Below are positions 1-10,000 of a stretch of DNA of 35,746 bases, one piece after another. The first letter of the stretch is position 1. Each line of letters opens with the position of its first letter. The position numbers and the translations under genes were made by a program. The stretch comes from Prolixibacteraceae bacterium (lineage in GTDB: Bacteria > Bacteroidota > Bacteroidia > Bacteroidales > Prolixibacteraceae). The notes below the pieces were generated by a model that had not been told where the DNA came from, ran no database searches, and saw only the letters and a program-made list of their open reading frames with translations. The stretch is from the NCBI GenBank assembly GCA_021740385.1, contig JAIOZY010000052.1, positions 1-35,746 on the forward strand, in the 5' to 3' direction.

Positions 1-72
1 ATCAATGTCAGAAGTAAAACCGATATAAATTTTATCGTATTTTTCGGAATAAATAACGTAAGTGTAAAACAT
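1..72 (-). CDS. GIY-YIG nuclease family protein (N-terminal part only)
   Basis: The reverse complement of the first 72 bases is an open frame of 24 codons beginning with ATG and running off the left edge. It contains the pattern YVIYS, then ten residues later IYIG, which is the GIY-YIG signature at the N-terminus of the small single-domain nuclease-like proteins (about 80-100 residues) common in Bacteroidota. These are usually annotated as excinuclease-type or UPF0213-like proteins, and their cellular role is mostly unknown. The gene follows tRNA-fMet on the same strand, with a terminator hairpin between them. Only the N-terminus is visible, so completeness cannot be judged. Confidence 0.75.
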   Translation of the reverse strand, partial: MFYTYVIYSEKYDKIYIGFTSDID

Positions 73-74
73 AA

Positions 75-108
75 CAAAAAAGGGAGAACCCTTTTATTGA
101 TTCTCCCT
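75..108 (-). terminator. Rho-independent terminator of tRNA-fMet
   Basis: On the minus strand an 8-bp perfect stem AGGGAGAA/TTCTCCCT (101-108 with 81-88) is followed by a run of T (positions 80 down to 75). It lies just downstream of the tRNA 3' end and immediately before the GIY-YIG start codon. Confidence 0.8.
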
Positions 109-113
109 TGCTG

Positions 114-186
<73 letters not shown>

Positions 187-222
187 ATATTTTCGTTTGA
201 ATGCTTTTCTCAAACGCGGGTG

Positions 223-253
223 CAAAGATAGGTATCGCCTTCGAATCCCCAAA
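223..253 (-). promoter_or_regulatory. Promoter of tRNA-fMet (-33/-7 Bacteroidota type)
   Basis: On the minus strand, TTTG (253-250) and TATCTTTG (230-223) are separated by 19 bases. This matches the Bacteroidota sigma-ABfr consensus TTTG-N19-21-TAnnTTTG exactly. The predicted start lies shortly upstream of the mature tRNA 5' end at 186. Confidence 0.8.
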
Positions 254-326
254 ATTATTCCCATACTTTTTTTATTATTCGGTTTTCCCTTTTTTACACA
301 ATAGTCGCTTTGCTTACATTATTTTT

Positions 327-334
327 TAAATTTG
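327..334 (+). promoter_or_regulatory. -7 element upstream of the M23 peptidase gene
   Basis: TAAATTTG matches TAnnTTTG. A well-placed -33 TTTG is not seen (the nearest, at 309-312, is too close). The implied transcript start at about 341 falls after the more upstream in-frame ATG, which supports the ATG at 358 as the real start. Confidence 0.45.
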
Positions 335-357
335 TAGCTTTCAGAAAAAATAACAGG

Positions 358-1203
358 ATGGCTGATAATTCCGAACATTTTTTTAAACGCATAACCCGAA
401 AATACCGGTTAACCATTTTCGATGAGCAAAGCTTGAACGAAGTGTTTTCAATGCCCATGTCGAAGTTGAAAGGTTGGTTGCTGGTAATCCTTTTTTGCAT
501 GCTGATGTGTGGCGGCACCGTTACATTATTGTTTTATACTCCCTTAAAGCATCTTGTGCCGGGTTATCCTTCAAAAGAGGTTAGCCAAAAAATTAGGTAC
601 ACGGCCTTGATGACCGATTCATTGTTAAATGAAATTGAACGGCGAGACGAATACTTGTTGTTAATACGTAAAGCCATTAGTGGTGAAGTTGTTGGTGATA
701 CCCAAACCGATGGTGTTGAAAGTTTTTCGGGTGTAACACTTGAACCAGTAAGCGGCGATTCAATATTTGATGAACTTATCGGCCCCGAAAAATACAGGTT
801 TACCTATCGGGTTTCAAGTGGCGACGAGTTATCGAGGCTTAACTTTTTTTCACCTGTAAGGGGCATGGTAACAAACCGGTTTAATGCTTCCCCGGGTCAT
901 TTTGGCACCGACATAGTTGGTACAACCCAAGCCCATATTGCATCGGTTTTGGATGGCACTGTAATTTTTTCGGAGTGGTCGATAACCACCGGATATGTTG
1001 TTGGTATTCAGCATGAAAATAACTTGGTTTCGATTTATAAACACAATTCGGAAGTACTTGTTAGTCCCGGAGAACAGGTTCGGGCCGGCGACGTTATTGC
1101 TTTTATGGGCAATGAGGGTGAATATTCAACAGGCCCACACCTGCATTTCGAGTTGTGGCACGGGGGAACACCGCTCGACCCGGAACAGTATATTGCTTTT
1201 TAG
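358..1203 (+). CDS. Membrane-anchored M23 (LytM-type) metallopeptidase
   Basis: Likely a zinc endopeptidase acting on peptidoglycan cross-bridges or stems in the periplasm, or a non-cell-wall regulator of that fold. The 281-residue product has a cytoplasmic N-terminus, one membrane segment at about residues 38-61, a short helical linker, and a C-terminal LytM domain. All M23 zinc and catalytic residues are present: H181 and D185 in HFGTD, H229 in YKHN, and H261/H263 in GPHLHFELW. An in-frame ATG at 310 would add 16 residues, but it precedes the presumed transcript start, so 358 was chosen. It lies 69 bases upstream of dxr and probably opens a dxr-rseP operon. M23 proteins with this short N-terminal anchor are common in Bacteroidota; the exact substrate is not known. 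Confidence 0.88.
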   Translation: MADNSEHFFKRITRKYRLTIFDEQSLNEVFSMPMSKLKGWLLVILFCMLMCGGTVTLLFYTPLKHLVPGYPSKEVSQKIRYTALMTDSLLNEIERRDEYLLLIRKAISGEVVGDTQTDGVESFSGVTLEPVSGDSIFDELIGPEKYRFTYRVSSGDELSRLNFFSPVRGMVTNRFNASPGHFGTDIVGTTQAHIASVLDGTVIFSEWSITTGYVVGIQHENNLVSIYKHNSEVLVSPGEQVRAGDVIAFMGNEGEYSTGPHLHFELWHGGTPLDPEQYIAF

Positions 1204-1272
1204 CTAATTTTTATTACAAGGTTATTTACAAAAAGACCGATATATGACCGAGCAAAAACGAATTTTGATCGT

Positions 1273-2424
1273 ATGAATAAGAAACTGGCCATTTTAGGAT
1301 CGACAGGATCGATTGGTAATCAGGCGCTCGAAGTGGTTGATGAAAATCCCGGACTCTTTTCGGTAAGCATTTTAACAGCCAACAACAATGCCGGTTTACT
1401 AATTAAGCAGGCACTCAAATATAAACCCCGGGAAGTGGTTATTGCCAATAGCCAAAAATACGGTCAGGTTAAAGCGGTGCTTGAAAAAGAAGGGATATCA
1501 GTATCGTCAGGCATGGGGGCATTGCAACAAGTTGTGCAACGGGATGATGTTGATATGGTTGTAGCAGCTATGGTGGGGTATGCCGGGTTGCTTCCCGTTA
1601 TCAGTGCCGTAAAGGCCGGTAAAAATATTGCGCTGGCCAATAAAGAAACCCTGGTTGTTGCCGGCGACCTGATAACACAACTTTGCCACGGGAACAATGT
1701 TTCTTTGTTGCCGGTTGATTCAGAACATTCGGCCATTTTTCAATGCCTTGTGGGGGAAGCCAAAAATTCCATCGAGAAAATATTGCTGACATGCTCGGGA
1801 GGCCCGTTCAGGGAATACCCGCGCGAAAAACTGGAAACCGTTGATGCTAAACAGGCCCTGGTACACCCCAACTGGAACATGGGCAATAAAATCACCATCG
1901 ACTCGGCAACCCTTATGAATAAAGGGTTTGAGGTAATTGAAGCCAGATGGCTGTTTGGTATCCAGCCCGAAAAAATAGAAGTTGTGGTACATCCCCAAAG
2001 CGTTGTTCATTCAATGGTACAGTTTACCGACGGATCGGTAAAAGCGCAAATGGGACCGCCCGATATGCGTTTCCCCATCCAGTATGCACTGTGCTATCCC
2101 GAAAGGGTTTCAAACAGTTTTCCCCGTTTCAGCTTTAACGGCAATACGGCCCTTACATTTCATTCGCCCGATACAAATATTTTTCGTAATCTTGCACTGG
2201 CCTACGAAGCGCTTTCGAAGGGCGGTAATTACGCTTGTATACTGAATGCTGCTAACGAAGTTGTGGTCGATGCGTTTCTTCACAATAAAATTGGTTTCTT
2301 GCAAATGAGCGACGTGATTGAACAAACCATGTCCAAAATAGCTTATATTGCGAAGCCTTCAATTGAAGATTACATCGCTTGCGACAGGGAGGCAAGGGTG
2401 AAAGCCCGGGAGTTAATTTTTTAG
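1273..2424 (+). CDS. dxr: 1-deoxy-D-xylulose 5-phosphate reductoisomerase
   Basis: Second enzyme of the MEP isoprenoid pathway. It converts DXP to 2-C-methyl-D-erythritol 4-phosphate with NADPH and a divalent metal in the cytoplasm. The 383-residue protein is of normal length for the family. It begins with the NADPH-binding LGSTGSIG motif (residues 8-15). Further family signatures are ANKETLV, VDSEHSAIFQ with the metal-binding acidic residues, and the substrate loop around MGNKITIDSATLMNKG. The window therefore supports MEP-route isoprenoid synthesis. It is followed after 24 bases by rseP, a dxr-rseP pairing also found in many other bacteria. Confidence 0.97.
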   Translation: MNKKLAILGSTGSIGNQALEVVDENPGLFSVSILTANNNAGLLIKQALKYKPREVVIANSQKYGQVKAVLEKEGISVSSGMGALQQVVQRDDVDMVVAAMVGYAGLLPVISAVKAGKNIALANKETLVVAGDLITQLCHGNNVSLLPVDSEHSAIFQCLVGEAKNSIEKILLTCSGGPFREYPREKLETVDAKQALVHPNWNMGNKITIDSATLMNKGFEVIEARWLFGIQPEKIEVVVHPQSVVHSMVQFTDGSVKAQMGPPDMRFPIQYALCYPERVSNSFPRFSFNGNTALTFHSPDTNIFRNLALAYEALSKGGNYACILNAANEVVVDAFLHNKIGFLQMSDVIEQTMSKIAYIAKPSIEDYIACDREARVKARELIF

Positions 2425-2448
2425 TTTGGATGAACGGATTTATAAAAC

Positions 2449-3777
2449 ATGACAATTTTAATTAAAGCGGCTCAGTTTTTTTTGAGCCTTTCGTTGTTGA
2501 TCATTATACACGAAATGGGGCATTTTATTTTTGCCCGTATTTTTAAATGCAGGGTCGAAAAATTTTATCTTTTTTTCGATGCTGGATTTTCTCTTTTTAA
2601 AACGAAAAAAGGTGAAACTGAGTACGGAATTGGCTGGCTCCCCCTTGGTGGCTACGTAAAAATTGCTGGCATGATCGATGAATCGATGGATCGCGAGCAG
2701 ATGAAGAAAACTCCGCAGCCCTGGGAATTCAGGTCCAAAAAAACGTATCAACGATTGCTGATCATGGTTGGCGGGGTGTTGATGAATTTTATCGCGGCCC
2801 TGGTCATATACATTGGTGTATTGTTTACCTGGGGCGAGGAATACCTTCCGGCCGAAAATGCAAAATTCGGAATCGACGCCAGTGAAACTGCCGAAGAAAT
2901 TGGCTTCAGGGATGGCGACAAAATCTTGTCGGTTGATAATATGCCCATAGACGATTTCTACGATATTGTGCCAACCATTGTGCTCGAAAAAGCCGAAAAT
3001 GTGCAAGTTGAACGCAATGGGAAAAAAACCGATGTCTGGATTGGCGAAAATGATATAGCCGTAATGATGAAGACCAAAAACCTTATTGGTTTGCGGGTGC
3101 CTTTCAAAATTGTAGTCGATGCATTTGCCAAAGAATCGCCGGCAAAAGAAGCGGGCATGTTAAAAGGCGATGAAATTTTAAAAGTAAACGGTAAAGAATT
3201 TCAGTATTACGATCAGTTTGTTGCTGAATTAAAGGAAAATAAAGAAGATGAAATAACATTTACTGTTTTGCGCGATGGTGTAACACACGATATTCCCCTT
3301 CGGTTAACCGATGATGGAATGATGGGCATTAGCTGGCAAAACAATTTCTCGGAGCATTTTGAATTTAAAACCATCGAATACGGGTTTTGGGAATCCATTC
3401 CCGCCGGCATTGCAAAAGGGTACGAAACATCGGTTGATTACCTGAAACAGTTCAAACTCATTTTCAACCGTAAAACAAAGGGGTACGAATCGCTTGGCGG
3501 TTTTATTACCATTGGCAGCATATTCCCGAGTCAATGGAACTGGCATGCTTTCTGGAACATGACCGCATTCTTGTCAATCATTCTGGCAATTATGAACATA
3601 TTGCCCATACCTGCACTCGACGGCGGGCACGTGATGTTTGTTCTTTACGAGATGATTACCGGCCGAAAACCAAACGAGAAGTTTCTTGAGTATGCACAAA
3701 TAATAGGGCTGGTACTACTTTTAATGCTTGTGTTGTATGCTAACCTGAACGATGTGCTCAGGCTGTTTAATAAATAG
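2449..3777 (+). CDS. rseP: RseP-family site-2 intramembrane metalloprotease
   Basis: Membrane-embedded M50 zinc protease that cleaves transmembrane segments; in other bacteria it releases anti-sigma factors or removes signal-peptide remnants. The 442-residue protein carries HEMGH (H21-H25, with catalytic E22) in the first membrane helix, a second helix at about 103-125, a periplasmic region with PDZ-like parts (about 130-300), and near the C-terminus the third zinc-ligand motif in NILPIPALDGGH, followed by a last membrane helix. Length and order match RseP. It follows dxr closely and is separated from tatA by a -7 promoter element. The substrate in this organism cannot be read from the sequence. 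Confidence 0.95.
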   Translation: MTILIKAAQFFLSLSLLIIIHEMGHFIFARIFKCRVEKFYLFFDAGFSLFKTKKGETEYGIGWLPLGGYVKIAGMIDESMDREQMKKTPQPWEFRSKKTYQRLLIMVGGVLMNFIAALVIYIGVLFTWGEEYLPAENAKFGIDASETAEEIGFRDGDKILSVDNMPIDDFYDIVPTIVLEKAENVQVERNGKKTDVWIGENDIAVMMKTKNLIGLRVPFKIVVDAFAKESPAKEAGMLKGDEILKVNGKEFQYYDQFVAELKENKEDEITFTVLRDGVTHDIPLRLTDDGMMGISWQNNFSEHFEFKTIEYGFWESIPAGIAKGYETSVDYLKQFKLIFNRKTKGYESLGGFITIGSIFPSQWNWHAFWNMTAFLSIILAIMNILPIPALDGGHVMFVLYEMITGRKPNEKFLEYAQIIGLVLLLMLVLYANLNDVLRLFNK

Positions 3778-3800
3778 TATACACATTGCAAACAATTAAT

Positions 3801-3808
3801 TATATTTG
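3801..3808 (+). promoter_or_regulatory. -7 element of the tatA promoter
   Basis: TATATTTG matches TAnnTTTG exactly and lies 28 bases before the ATG at 3836. It places the transcript start after the alternative upstream ATG at 3806. No convincing -33 TTTG is seen at the usual distance. Confidence 0.5.
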
Positions 3809-3835
3809 CATGTAATCAAAATAAAAATAACGTAT

Positions 3836-4030
3836 ATGAGTTTATCAATTATAGCCGGTTGGTTTGGCCCCACAGAAATTATCATAGTCCTGGTTATCGT
3901 TCTGATTTTTTTTGGCGGGCGTAAAATACCCGAATTAATGAAAGGCCTTGGCAAAGGGATGAAAGAGTTTAAAGACGCTTCCAAAGAAGGGGCAGAGGAA
4001 GCAAAAACCGATAACGATAAAAAAGATTGA
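3836..4030 (+). CDS. tatA: Sec-independent protein translocase subunit TatA/TatE
   Basis: Pore-forming subunit of the twin-arginine system, which moves folded proteins across the inner membrane. The 64-residue product has the classic layout: a short N-terminus, one hydrophobic helix (about residues 12-25), the FGG hinge, an amphipathic helix with [16 protein letters not shown], and a charged tail rich in Lys/Glu/Asp. An in-frame ATG at 3806 would add ten residues with no counterpart in the family, so 3836 was chosen. No tatC is present in the window. A strong terminator follows, so the gene appears to be transcribed on its own or as the end of the dxr-rseP unit. Confidence 0.92.
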   Translation: MSLSIIAGWFGPTEIIIVLVIVLIFFGGRKIPELMKGLGKGMKEFKDASKEGAEEAKTDNDKKD

Positions 4031-4047
4031 ACAGTACAATAAAACAT

Positions 4048-4071
4048 CCCCGCGAATGCGGGGTTTTTTTT
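4048..4071 (+). terminator. Rho-independent terminator after tatA
   Basis: Stem CCCCGC/GCGGGG (4048-4053, 4058-4063) with loop GAAT, followed by eight T. Confidence 0.9.
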
Positions 4072-4118
4072 CGACGGCGATTTCATTACATTTTTTATAG
4101 CCATAACAAAAGAATACC

Positions 4119-5198
4119 ATGGAAAAACGCAACATTTATCTTCATGAAAACATTATTGTAAAGCACTTTAGGTGGTTTACCCGTGTGCTATTTATTGTTT
4201 TGCTTGCAGCAGCTCTTTTTTCGTGCAGCAACCGTACCCAAAATTCGATGATGAAAAATGTTACCGGCAAGGCTGGTGAGCTGGTTGTTGTGATAAACAA
4301 AGATATTTGGGAAGGGGAAACCGGTACGGCCATGTTCGATATTTTATCGCAACCCCATTTGGGTCTGCCCCAGGAGGAACCCGTTTTTGATGTGATTAAT
4401 ATACCCCCCGAAGCTTTTGGCGAAATATTTAAAACCACGCGTAACCTGTTGTTAACATCGGTTAAACCCGGAAACGATTCTACGGGTGTAACATTCAATC
4501 GCAATGTTTACGCACACACACAGGCCCTTGTTTCAATAAAAGCAAAAAATGCCCGGGAACTCAATGAATTGTTCCGCCAAAATTCAGACCGCATTATCGG
4601 TTTTTTCCTGAAAGCTGAAAAAGACCGGATAAAAATGAACTATTCTAAGTACCACGAAGAAGTTGTTCGGAAAGCCACGGAGGAAAAATTTGGTTTTACC
4701 ATCAATGTTCCTCCCGGGTTTAAAGTTGCCGAAGAGACCGAAGACTTTATGTGGATCAGGTATGAAACGCCCGATATCAGCCAGGGTATTTTCGTTTACA
4801 CATATCCCTATGAATCCGATAGTACTTTTACCGTTGATTTCTTAAAGGCCCAAAGGAACATCTTTTTAAAACACAATGTGCCCGGACCTACCGAAGGATC
4901 ATACATGACCACCGAGAACGACCTGCCTCTTTTGCTGAATATGATCCGTAAAAACGGCAATTTTGCTGCCGAGATGCGTGGTTTGTGGCGAGTGGAAAAC
5001 GATTTCATGGGCGGGCCGTTCATTAGTCTGTCAATACTCGATTTGCTCAACAACCGAATTGTAACCCTTGACGGGTTTGTGTATGCACCCGGCAAGGATA
5101 AACGGAATTTGCTTTGGCAGATTGAGGCCATGATCAACTCAGTTGAGTTTGTTAGTCAGGAAGATATGGACAAACTGAACCGCCAGTTCGATTTCTGA
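4119..5198 (+). CDS. DUF4837 family lipoprotein
   Basis: Predicted lipoprotein of unknown function restricted mainly to Bacteroidota. The 359-residue product has a basic N-terminus, a hydrophobic stretch (about residues 22-35) and a lipobox ending at C36 (LFSCS). The mature start is followed by GKAGELVVVINKDIWEG, which I recognise as the conserved opening of DUF4837. The remainder alternates beta-strand-like and helical segments, with no catalytic motif that I can name. The N-terminal region before the hydrophobic core is long for a signal peptide (about 20 residues), but no later start codon is available. It stands alone between the tatA terminator and the pdxA promoter. Confidence 0.85.
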   Translation: MEKRNIYLHENIIVKHFRWFTRVLFIVLLAAALFSCSNRTQNSMMKNVTGKAGELVVVINKDIWEGETGTAMFDILSQPHLGLPQEEPVFDVINIPPEAFGEIFKTTRNLLLTSVKPGNDSTGVTFNRNVYAHTQALVSIKAKNARELNELFRQNSDRIIGFFLKAEKDRIKMNYSKYHEEVVRKATEEKFGFTINVPPGFKVAEETEDFMWIRYETPDISQGIFVYTYPYESDSTFTVDFLKAQRNIFLKHNVPGPTEGSYMTTENDLPLLLNMIRKNGNFAAEMRGLWRVENDFMGGPFISLSILDLLNNRIVTLDGFVYAPGKDKRNLLWQIEAMINSVEFVSQEDMDKLNRQFDF

Positions 5199-5263
5199 TA
5201 ACGGGAGCACTTTTTTACCCCGAAGGGAAGCTTCACCTTTCAGGGAGAATTCAAAAAAAAAAC

Positions 5264-5271
5264 TAATTTTG
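5264..5271 (+). promoter_or_regulatory. -7 element of the pdxA-ruvA-sprA promoter
   Basis: TAATTTTG matches TAnnTTTG. The implied transcript start near 5278 leaves about 36 bases of leader for the ATG at 5315, but only about 10 for the GTG at 5288. Confidence 0.5.
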
Positions 5272-5314
5272 TGGTTTTACACAAAAGGTGAAAACCTTTA
5301 AATTTTGCAATCCA

Positions 5315-6418
5315 ATGAAGAAAAATCAGATAAAAGTTGGCATAACCCACGGCGATATTAACGGTATTGGATATGAGGTAATTATTAAATCGTTATCCGA
5401 CCCAAGGGTAAACGAGCTTTTTACCCCCGTTATATACGGGTCGCCCAAGGTAGCTGCCTATCATAAAAAAGTGATCAATACCGATTCGTTCTTTTTTAAC
5501 CAGATACGTACACCCGAGGAGGCCGATAACAGCAAGGTTAACATCATAAACTGTTGCGACGATAACATCAGGGTTGAACTGGGCAAGGTAAACAAATTTG
5601 CAGGCGAAGCGGCATACATGGCACTTGAGCTTGCCGTTAACGACCTGAAGAACGAAAAAATTGATGTGTTGGTTACAGCGCCGGTAAACAAGGAAGCCAT
5701 TCAATCGAACAACTTTAGTTTCCCCGGTCATACAGAGTACCTTACCGAACAATTTGGCGTTAAAGATTCGCTTATGCTTCTGATTTCAGGCAGTTTCAGG
5801 GTTGGTATTGTTACCGGCCATGCTTCACTGCGCGATGTGCCGGGCCTGATTACCAAAGAACGCATCATGTCGAAAATTGAAATACTGCACAAATCGTTGA
5901 TAGCCGATTTTGCCTGCACAAACCCACGCATCGCGGTTTTGGGGTTAAATCCACATGCCGGTGATAACGGGGTGCTTGGCGATGAAGAAAATAACATTAT
6001 TGCACCTGTTGTAAAAGAGGCTTTCGAAAAAGGGATTACCGTACAGGGCCCAATCCCGGCCGATGGTTTCTTTGGTTCGGGGCAGCATGAAAAATTCGAT
6101 GCCGTACTGGCCATGTACCACGACCAGGGACTGGCACCATTTAAAGCCCTGACATTCGACAAAGGCGTGAATTACACAGCCGGGTTGCCCGTGGTGAGAA
6201 CATCGCCGGGACACGGCACCGCTTTTGACATTGCCGGCGAAAATGTGGCCTCGAATGAATCGTTTCAGCAGGCAGTTTACCTCGCGATTGACATTTTCCG
6301 TAACCGGAAAGTATACGCCGAAGCAGGTGAAAACCCGTTGCCAAAATACGAGATCAGTTCAAACGGCGAATCAGAAGATGTTGATTTAATGAACGAAGAC
6401 GAAACCCAAGATTATTAA
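5315..6418 (+). CDS. pdxA: 4-hydroxythreonine-4-phosphate dehydrogenase
   Basis: NAD-dependent oxidation and decarboxylation of 4-phosphohydroxy-L-threonine in the DXP-dependent branch of pyridoxal 5'-phosphate synthesis; its co-substrate DXP is also the substrate of the dxr product upstream. From the ATG at 5315 the protein has 367 residues, matching the longer Bacteroidota form. Family signatures seen in order: GITHGDINGIGYEV near the N-terminus, PGHTEYL, NPHAGDNGVLGDEE, MYHDQGLAPFKAL and RTSPGHGTAFDIAG, which contain the metal-binding histidines and aspartate. A GTG at 5288 would add nine residues but sits too close to the promoter. ruvA follows after only 2 bases, so the two are co-transcribed. 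Confidence 0.95.
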   Translation: MKKNQIKVGITHGDINGIGYEVIIKSLSDPRVNELFTPVIYGSPKVAAYHKKVINTDSFFFNQIRTPEEADNSKVNIINCCDDNIRVELGKVNKFAGEAAYMALELAVNDLKNEKIDVLVTAPVNKEAIQSNNFSFPGHTEYLTEQFGVKDSLMLLISGSFRVGIVTGHASLRDVPGLITKERIMSKIEILHKSLIADFACTNPRIAVLGLNPHAGDNGVLGDEENNIIAPVVKEAFEKGITVQGPIPADGFFGSGQHEKFDAVLAMYHDQGLAPFKALTFDKGVNYTAGLPVVRTSPGHGTAFDIAGENVASNESFQQAVYLAIDIFRNRKVYAEAGENPLPKYEISSNGESEDVDLMNEDETQDY

Positions 6419-6420
6419 CC

Positions 6421-7002
6421 ATGATTGAATATTTGAATGGCCGGATTATTGAATTGAACCCGGCACATATAGTACTCGACCTGAACGGTATAGGGTATTA
6501 TGTCCATGTATCGCTAAATACCTATTCAGCCCTGTCGGGGAAACAAAATGCCCGCTTGCACATTCACGAAGTAATACGGGAAGATGCCCATCTTTTGTTC
6601 GGTTTTTCCGATTTCGACGAAAGGGAGCTATTCAGGTTGTTGATTTCTGTATCGGGCGTGGGGGCCAACACGGGTATCCTTCTATTATCGTCGCTTAACG
6701 TAAATGAAATGAAGGCAGCCATTGTTTCAAACGATGTTAACCGCCTGAAAGCGGTTAAAGGTATCGGGCTGAAAACGGCACAGCGTATCATTGTTGAATT
6801 AAAAGATAAACTGGCAAAAGAACCGGCAAAGGCCGATATTTTTATTACGGAAAACAATACTGCGCGGGAAGAAGCGTTATCTGCATTGGTGACCCTTGGT
6901 TTTGTTAAGAAAAATGCCGAAAAGGTTATTGATGGTGTGATGAGGGAAAAACCCGGAAAACCTGTCGAACAAATTATTAAGGATGCGCTGAAGCTGATGT
7001 AA
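6421..7002 (+). CDS. ruvA: Holliday junction branch migration protein RuvA
   Basis: DNA-binding subunit of the RuvAB complex, which moves Holliday junctions during recombinational repair. The 193-residue protein has the expected three parts: an N-terminal OB-fold (MIEYLNGRIIELNPAHIVLDLNG), a central helix-hairpin-helix pair (VSGVGANTGILLLSSL and VKGIGLKTAQRIIVELKDK), and after a flexible linker a C-terminal three-helix domain for RuvB contact (ARYEEALSALVTLG-like segment, here starting at about residue 146). It starts 2 bases after the pdxA stop and ends 13 bases before sprA. The ruvA-sprA pairing is a known conserved arrangement in Bacteroidota. No ruvB lies in the window. Confidence 0.96.
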   Translation: MIEYLNGRIIELNPAHIVLDLNGIGYYVHVSLNTYSALSGKQNARLHIHEVIREDAHLLFGFSDFDERELFRLLISVSGVGANTGILLLSSLNVNEMKAAIVSNDVNRLKAVKGIGLKTAQRIIVELKDKLAKEPAKADIFITENNTAREEALSALVTLGFVKKNAEKVIDGVMREKPGKPVEQIIKDALKLM

Positions 7003-7015
7003 TCCCTTTTGTTAG

Positions 7016-10000
7016 ATGTTGAAAAGAAAAATTGTTTATATACTTTTTTTTGCAACCGGAATTGTATTGTTTGCCGGTAACAAGTTAGCAGCCCAGGTTG
7101 GTGGTTTTGACAGCTCCCCGGGCGATACGCTGCAGGATATGGCATATCCTTTCGAAGATGAAGGAGCCTTTGAATACCCCGGCGAAGTTGACGACAACCC
7201 CCTTTTCCTTACCCGCCCCGGCAATATCGAACGTAAAGTTGAATACGACCCGGCAACGCAACAATACATCATTTACGAGAAAATTGGCGACATGTACTAC
7301 CGGTTGCCTAAAACAATGAGCCTCAAGGAATACATTAAATACGATTTTGATCAATCGATAAAAGACTACTGGCGTACACGCACCGAAGTAGAGGCGTTAG
7401 AAACCGAGCAGCAACGCTCAGGGCTTATTCCCCAGTTAAAGATCGAGAGCGAAGCCTTTACAAATATTTTTGGCAGTGATGTAATCGACATCAGGCCACA
7501 AGGCTATGTTGAAGTACAATTTGGCGTTGAGTCGAATTACATTAACAATACACAACTTCCCGAGAGGCAACGCCGGGTTACAACCTTCGATTTCGATAAC
7601 CAGATTAACATGAGCGTTACCGGGAAAATTGGCGATAAAGTTGATATGACCCTGAACTACAACACGGCAGCTACTTTCGACTTTGAAAACAAGGTAAAAA
7701 TTGAATACAACGGGAAGGAAGATGAAATACTGAAAAAAATTGAAGCCGGGAATGTTTCACTGCCCCTGAACGGAACCCTGATACAGGGCGGTACCAACCT
7801 GATGGGAATCAAAACGGTAATGCAGTTTGGCCGGCTAAACCTTACCACCATTGTGTCACAACATAAAGGCGAATCGCAGGTGATCGAAACCGAAGGCGGT
7901 GCCCAAAAAACAAAGTTCGAAATTGAAGCATCCGATTATGATGCAAACCGGCATTTCTTCATTTCAAAATATTTTCAGGAGCATTACAATGAAGCCCTTG
8001 AGCAGCTTCCGCTGATAAAATCAGACATCGTAATCAATAAAGTGGAGGTGTGGGTAACCAATAAAAGCCAGAACTTTACCTCATCGCGCGATGTAATTGC
8101 TTTTGTTGACCTGGGTGAACAAGACGGGCAAATCAGCAATACTATTCCAGAATTTGGGGCAAATATTGGACTGTCTTACCCCTTTAACCAATACCCGCAC
8201 AACGGTGCTAACGGGCTTTACAACGAAATGGTAAGCACCTATTCCGGTATCCGTAATTCGTCCGATATATCAAATATATTGTCAACCCTTGAGTCCCGCG
8301 GTTTTAAAAACGGTACATACTGGGAAAAGATTGACCAGGCAAGAAAACTTAACGAATCGGAATATACTTTAAACGAAGAACTCGGGTTTATTTCACTCAA
8401 TTCATCATTGCGGGCCGACGAGGTACTCGCTGTAGCTTATAATTTTACTATTGGCGATACAACATTCCAGGTTGGTGAATTTACCAACGAATCGAGCCTC
8501 GAAGCCGGCGAAACGCTTATACTGAAAATGCTGAAAGGCACGAACCTTTCACCCGGCCTGCCCACCTGGGACCTGATGATGAAAAACGTATACAACCTGG
8601 GGGCTTATGGACTGAGCCGCGATGATTTCGACTTTAATGTTGTTTATAAAAACGATTCAACAAATACATATATAAATTACTTGCCCGAGGGCGATGTGAA
8701 GGAAGAATTCCTGCTTAACCTCATGAACCTGGATAACCTGAATTCGCAAGGTGATTATTTCGAGGGTGGCGATGGGATGTTCGACTTTGTAGAAGGCGTA
8801 ACCGTGCTGAGCCAGTCGGGGCGGATTATTTTCCCCGTGCTCGAACCTTTTGGCGAAAACATCGAAAACCTGCTTTCAAACCCTGAACTGAAAGAAAAAT
8901 ACGCGTACAACAGTTTGTACGATTCAACCCAAACCGAAGCTGAAAACGACAACGAGCACAATAAATATTACATGATGGGCTCGTTTAAAGGTTCATCAAG
9001 TTCCGAAATATCTCTCAATGCATTTAACCTTGCACCAGGCTCGGTGGTCGTTACGGCAGGCAGCCAGGTGTTGGTCGAGAATGTCGACTATACCGTTGAC
9101 TATGCCCTTGGCCGTGTAAAAATCATTAACCAGGGACTTATCGAGGCCGGTACACCCATACAGGTGTCGACCGAAAGCCAGGACTTGTTGTCGATGCAGC
9201 GCAAAACCATGATTGGGTCTTATGCAAGCTATGCCGTTTCGGATAATTTCAACATTGGGGGAACCGTGCTTTACATGGACGAAAGGCCCATTACCAATAA
9301 AGTGGACATGGGCGAAGAACCCGTTTCGAACCTGATGCTCGGCCTCGATTTTCAATACCGTACCCAGTCGAAAACCATTACCGATATACTTAATTATTTG
9401 CCCTTGTATGAATCGGATGCCGTATCGAGTTTCTCCATCGAAGGCGAAGTGGCCAAGCTTTTTCCGGGCTCATCAAAGTCAACCGGCAACAATGTGTACA
9501 TCGACGATTTTGAAGGCGTTGAAACACCTTATTCAATGATCAATGGTTATGGCTGGCACCTTTCATCAGCGCCACAGGGCTTAGAACAGTTTGAAAGCGG
9601 CTCGTTTATGAACGACCTGGGTTACGGTTACAACCGTGCAAAACTTGCCTGGTACCACATCGACCGTATTTTTAATGAACCAAGCAGTACCTCGATGCCT
9701 GACCATATTAAAGCCGATGTCGAAATGCGTTCAAATCACTACATGCGCGAGGTTTACATCAACGAGGTATTCCCGGGCAAAAACCTCGCGGTTGGTTCGC
9801 CCACTTTCCAAACCATTTTAAATGTGGCTTACTACCCAACCGAAAAAGGGCCCTACAACTTCGATACTGAACCAACTGCTGTTTCGGAGGGTATTGGTCC
9901 CGATGGCAAATTGCGTGCACCCGAAACCCGGTGGGGCGGGATGATGCGGGAAGTGACATCGACCGACTTTGAGGCAGCCAACATTGAATACATCGAGTTT

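Noticed and set aside
310-357. Upstream ATG extension of the M23 peptidase
   Set aside because: The extra 16 residues lie before the probable transcript start set by the -7 element at 327-334.
2458-3006. 182-codon open frame antisense to rseP
   Set aside because: It lies wholly inside rseP, has no recognisable domain and reads as a shadow of the real frame.
5288-5314. GTG start of pdxA
   Set aside because: Too close to the promoter, and the added residues are not part of the family.
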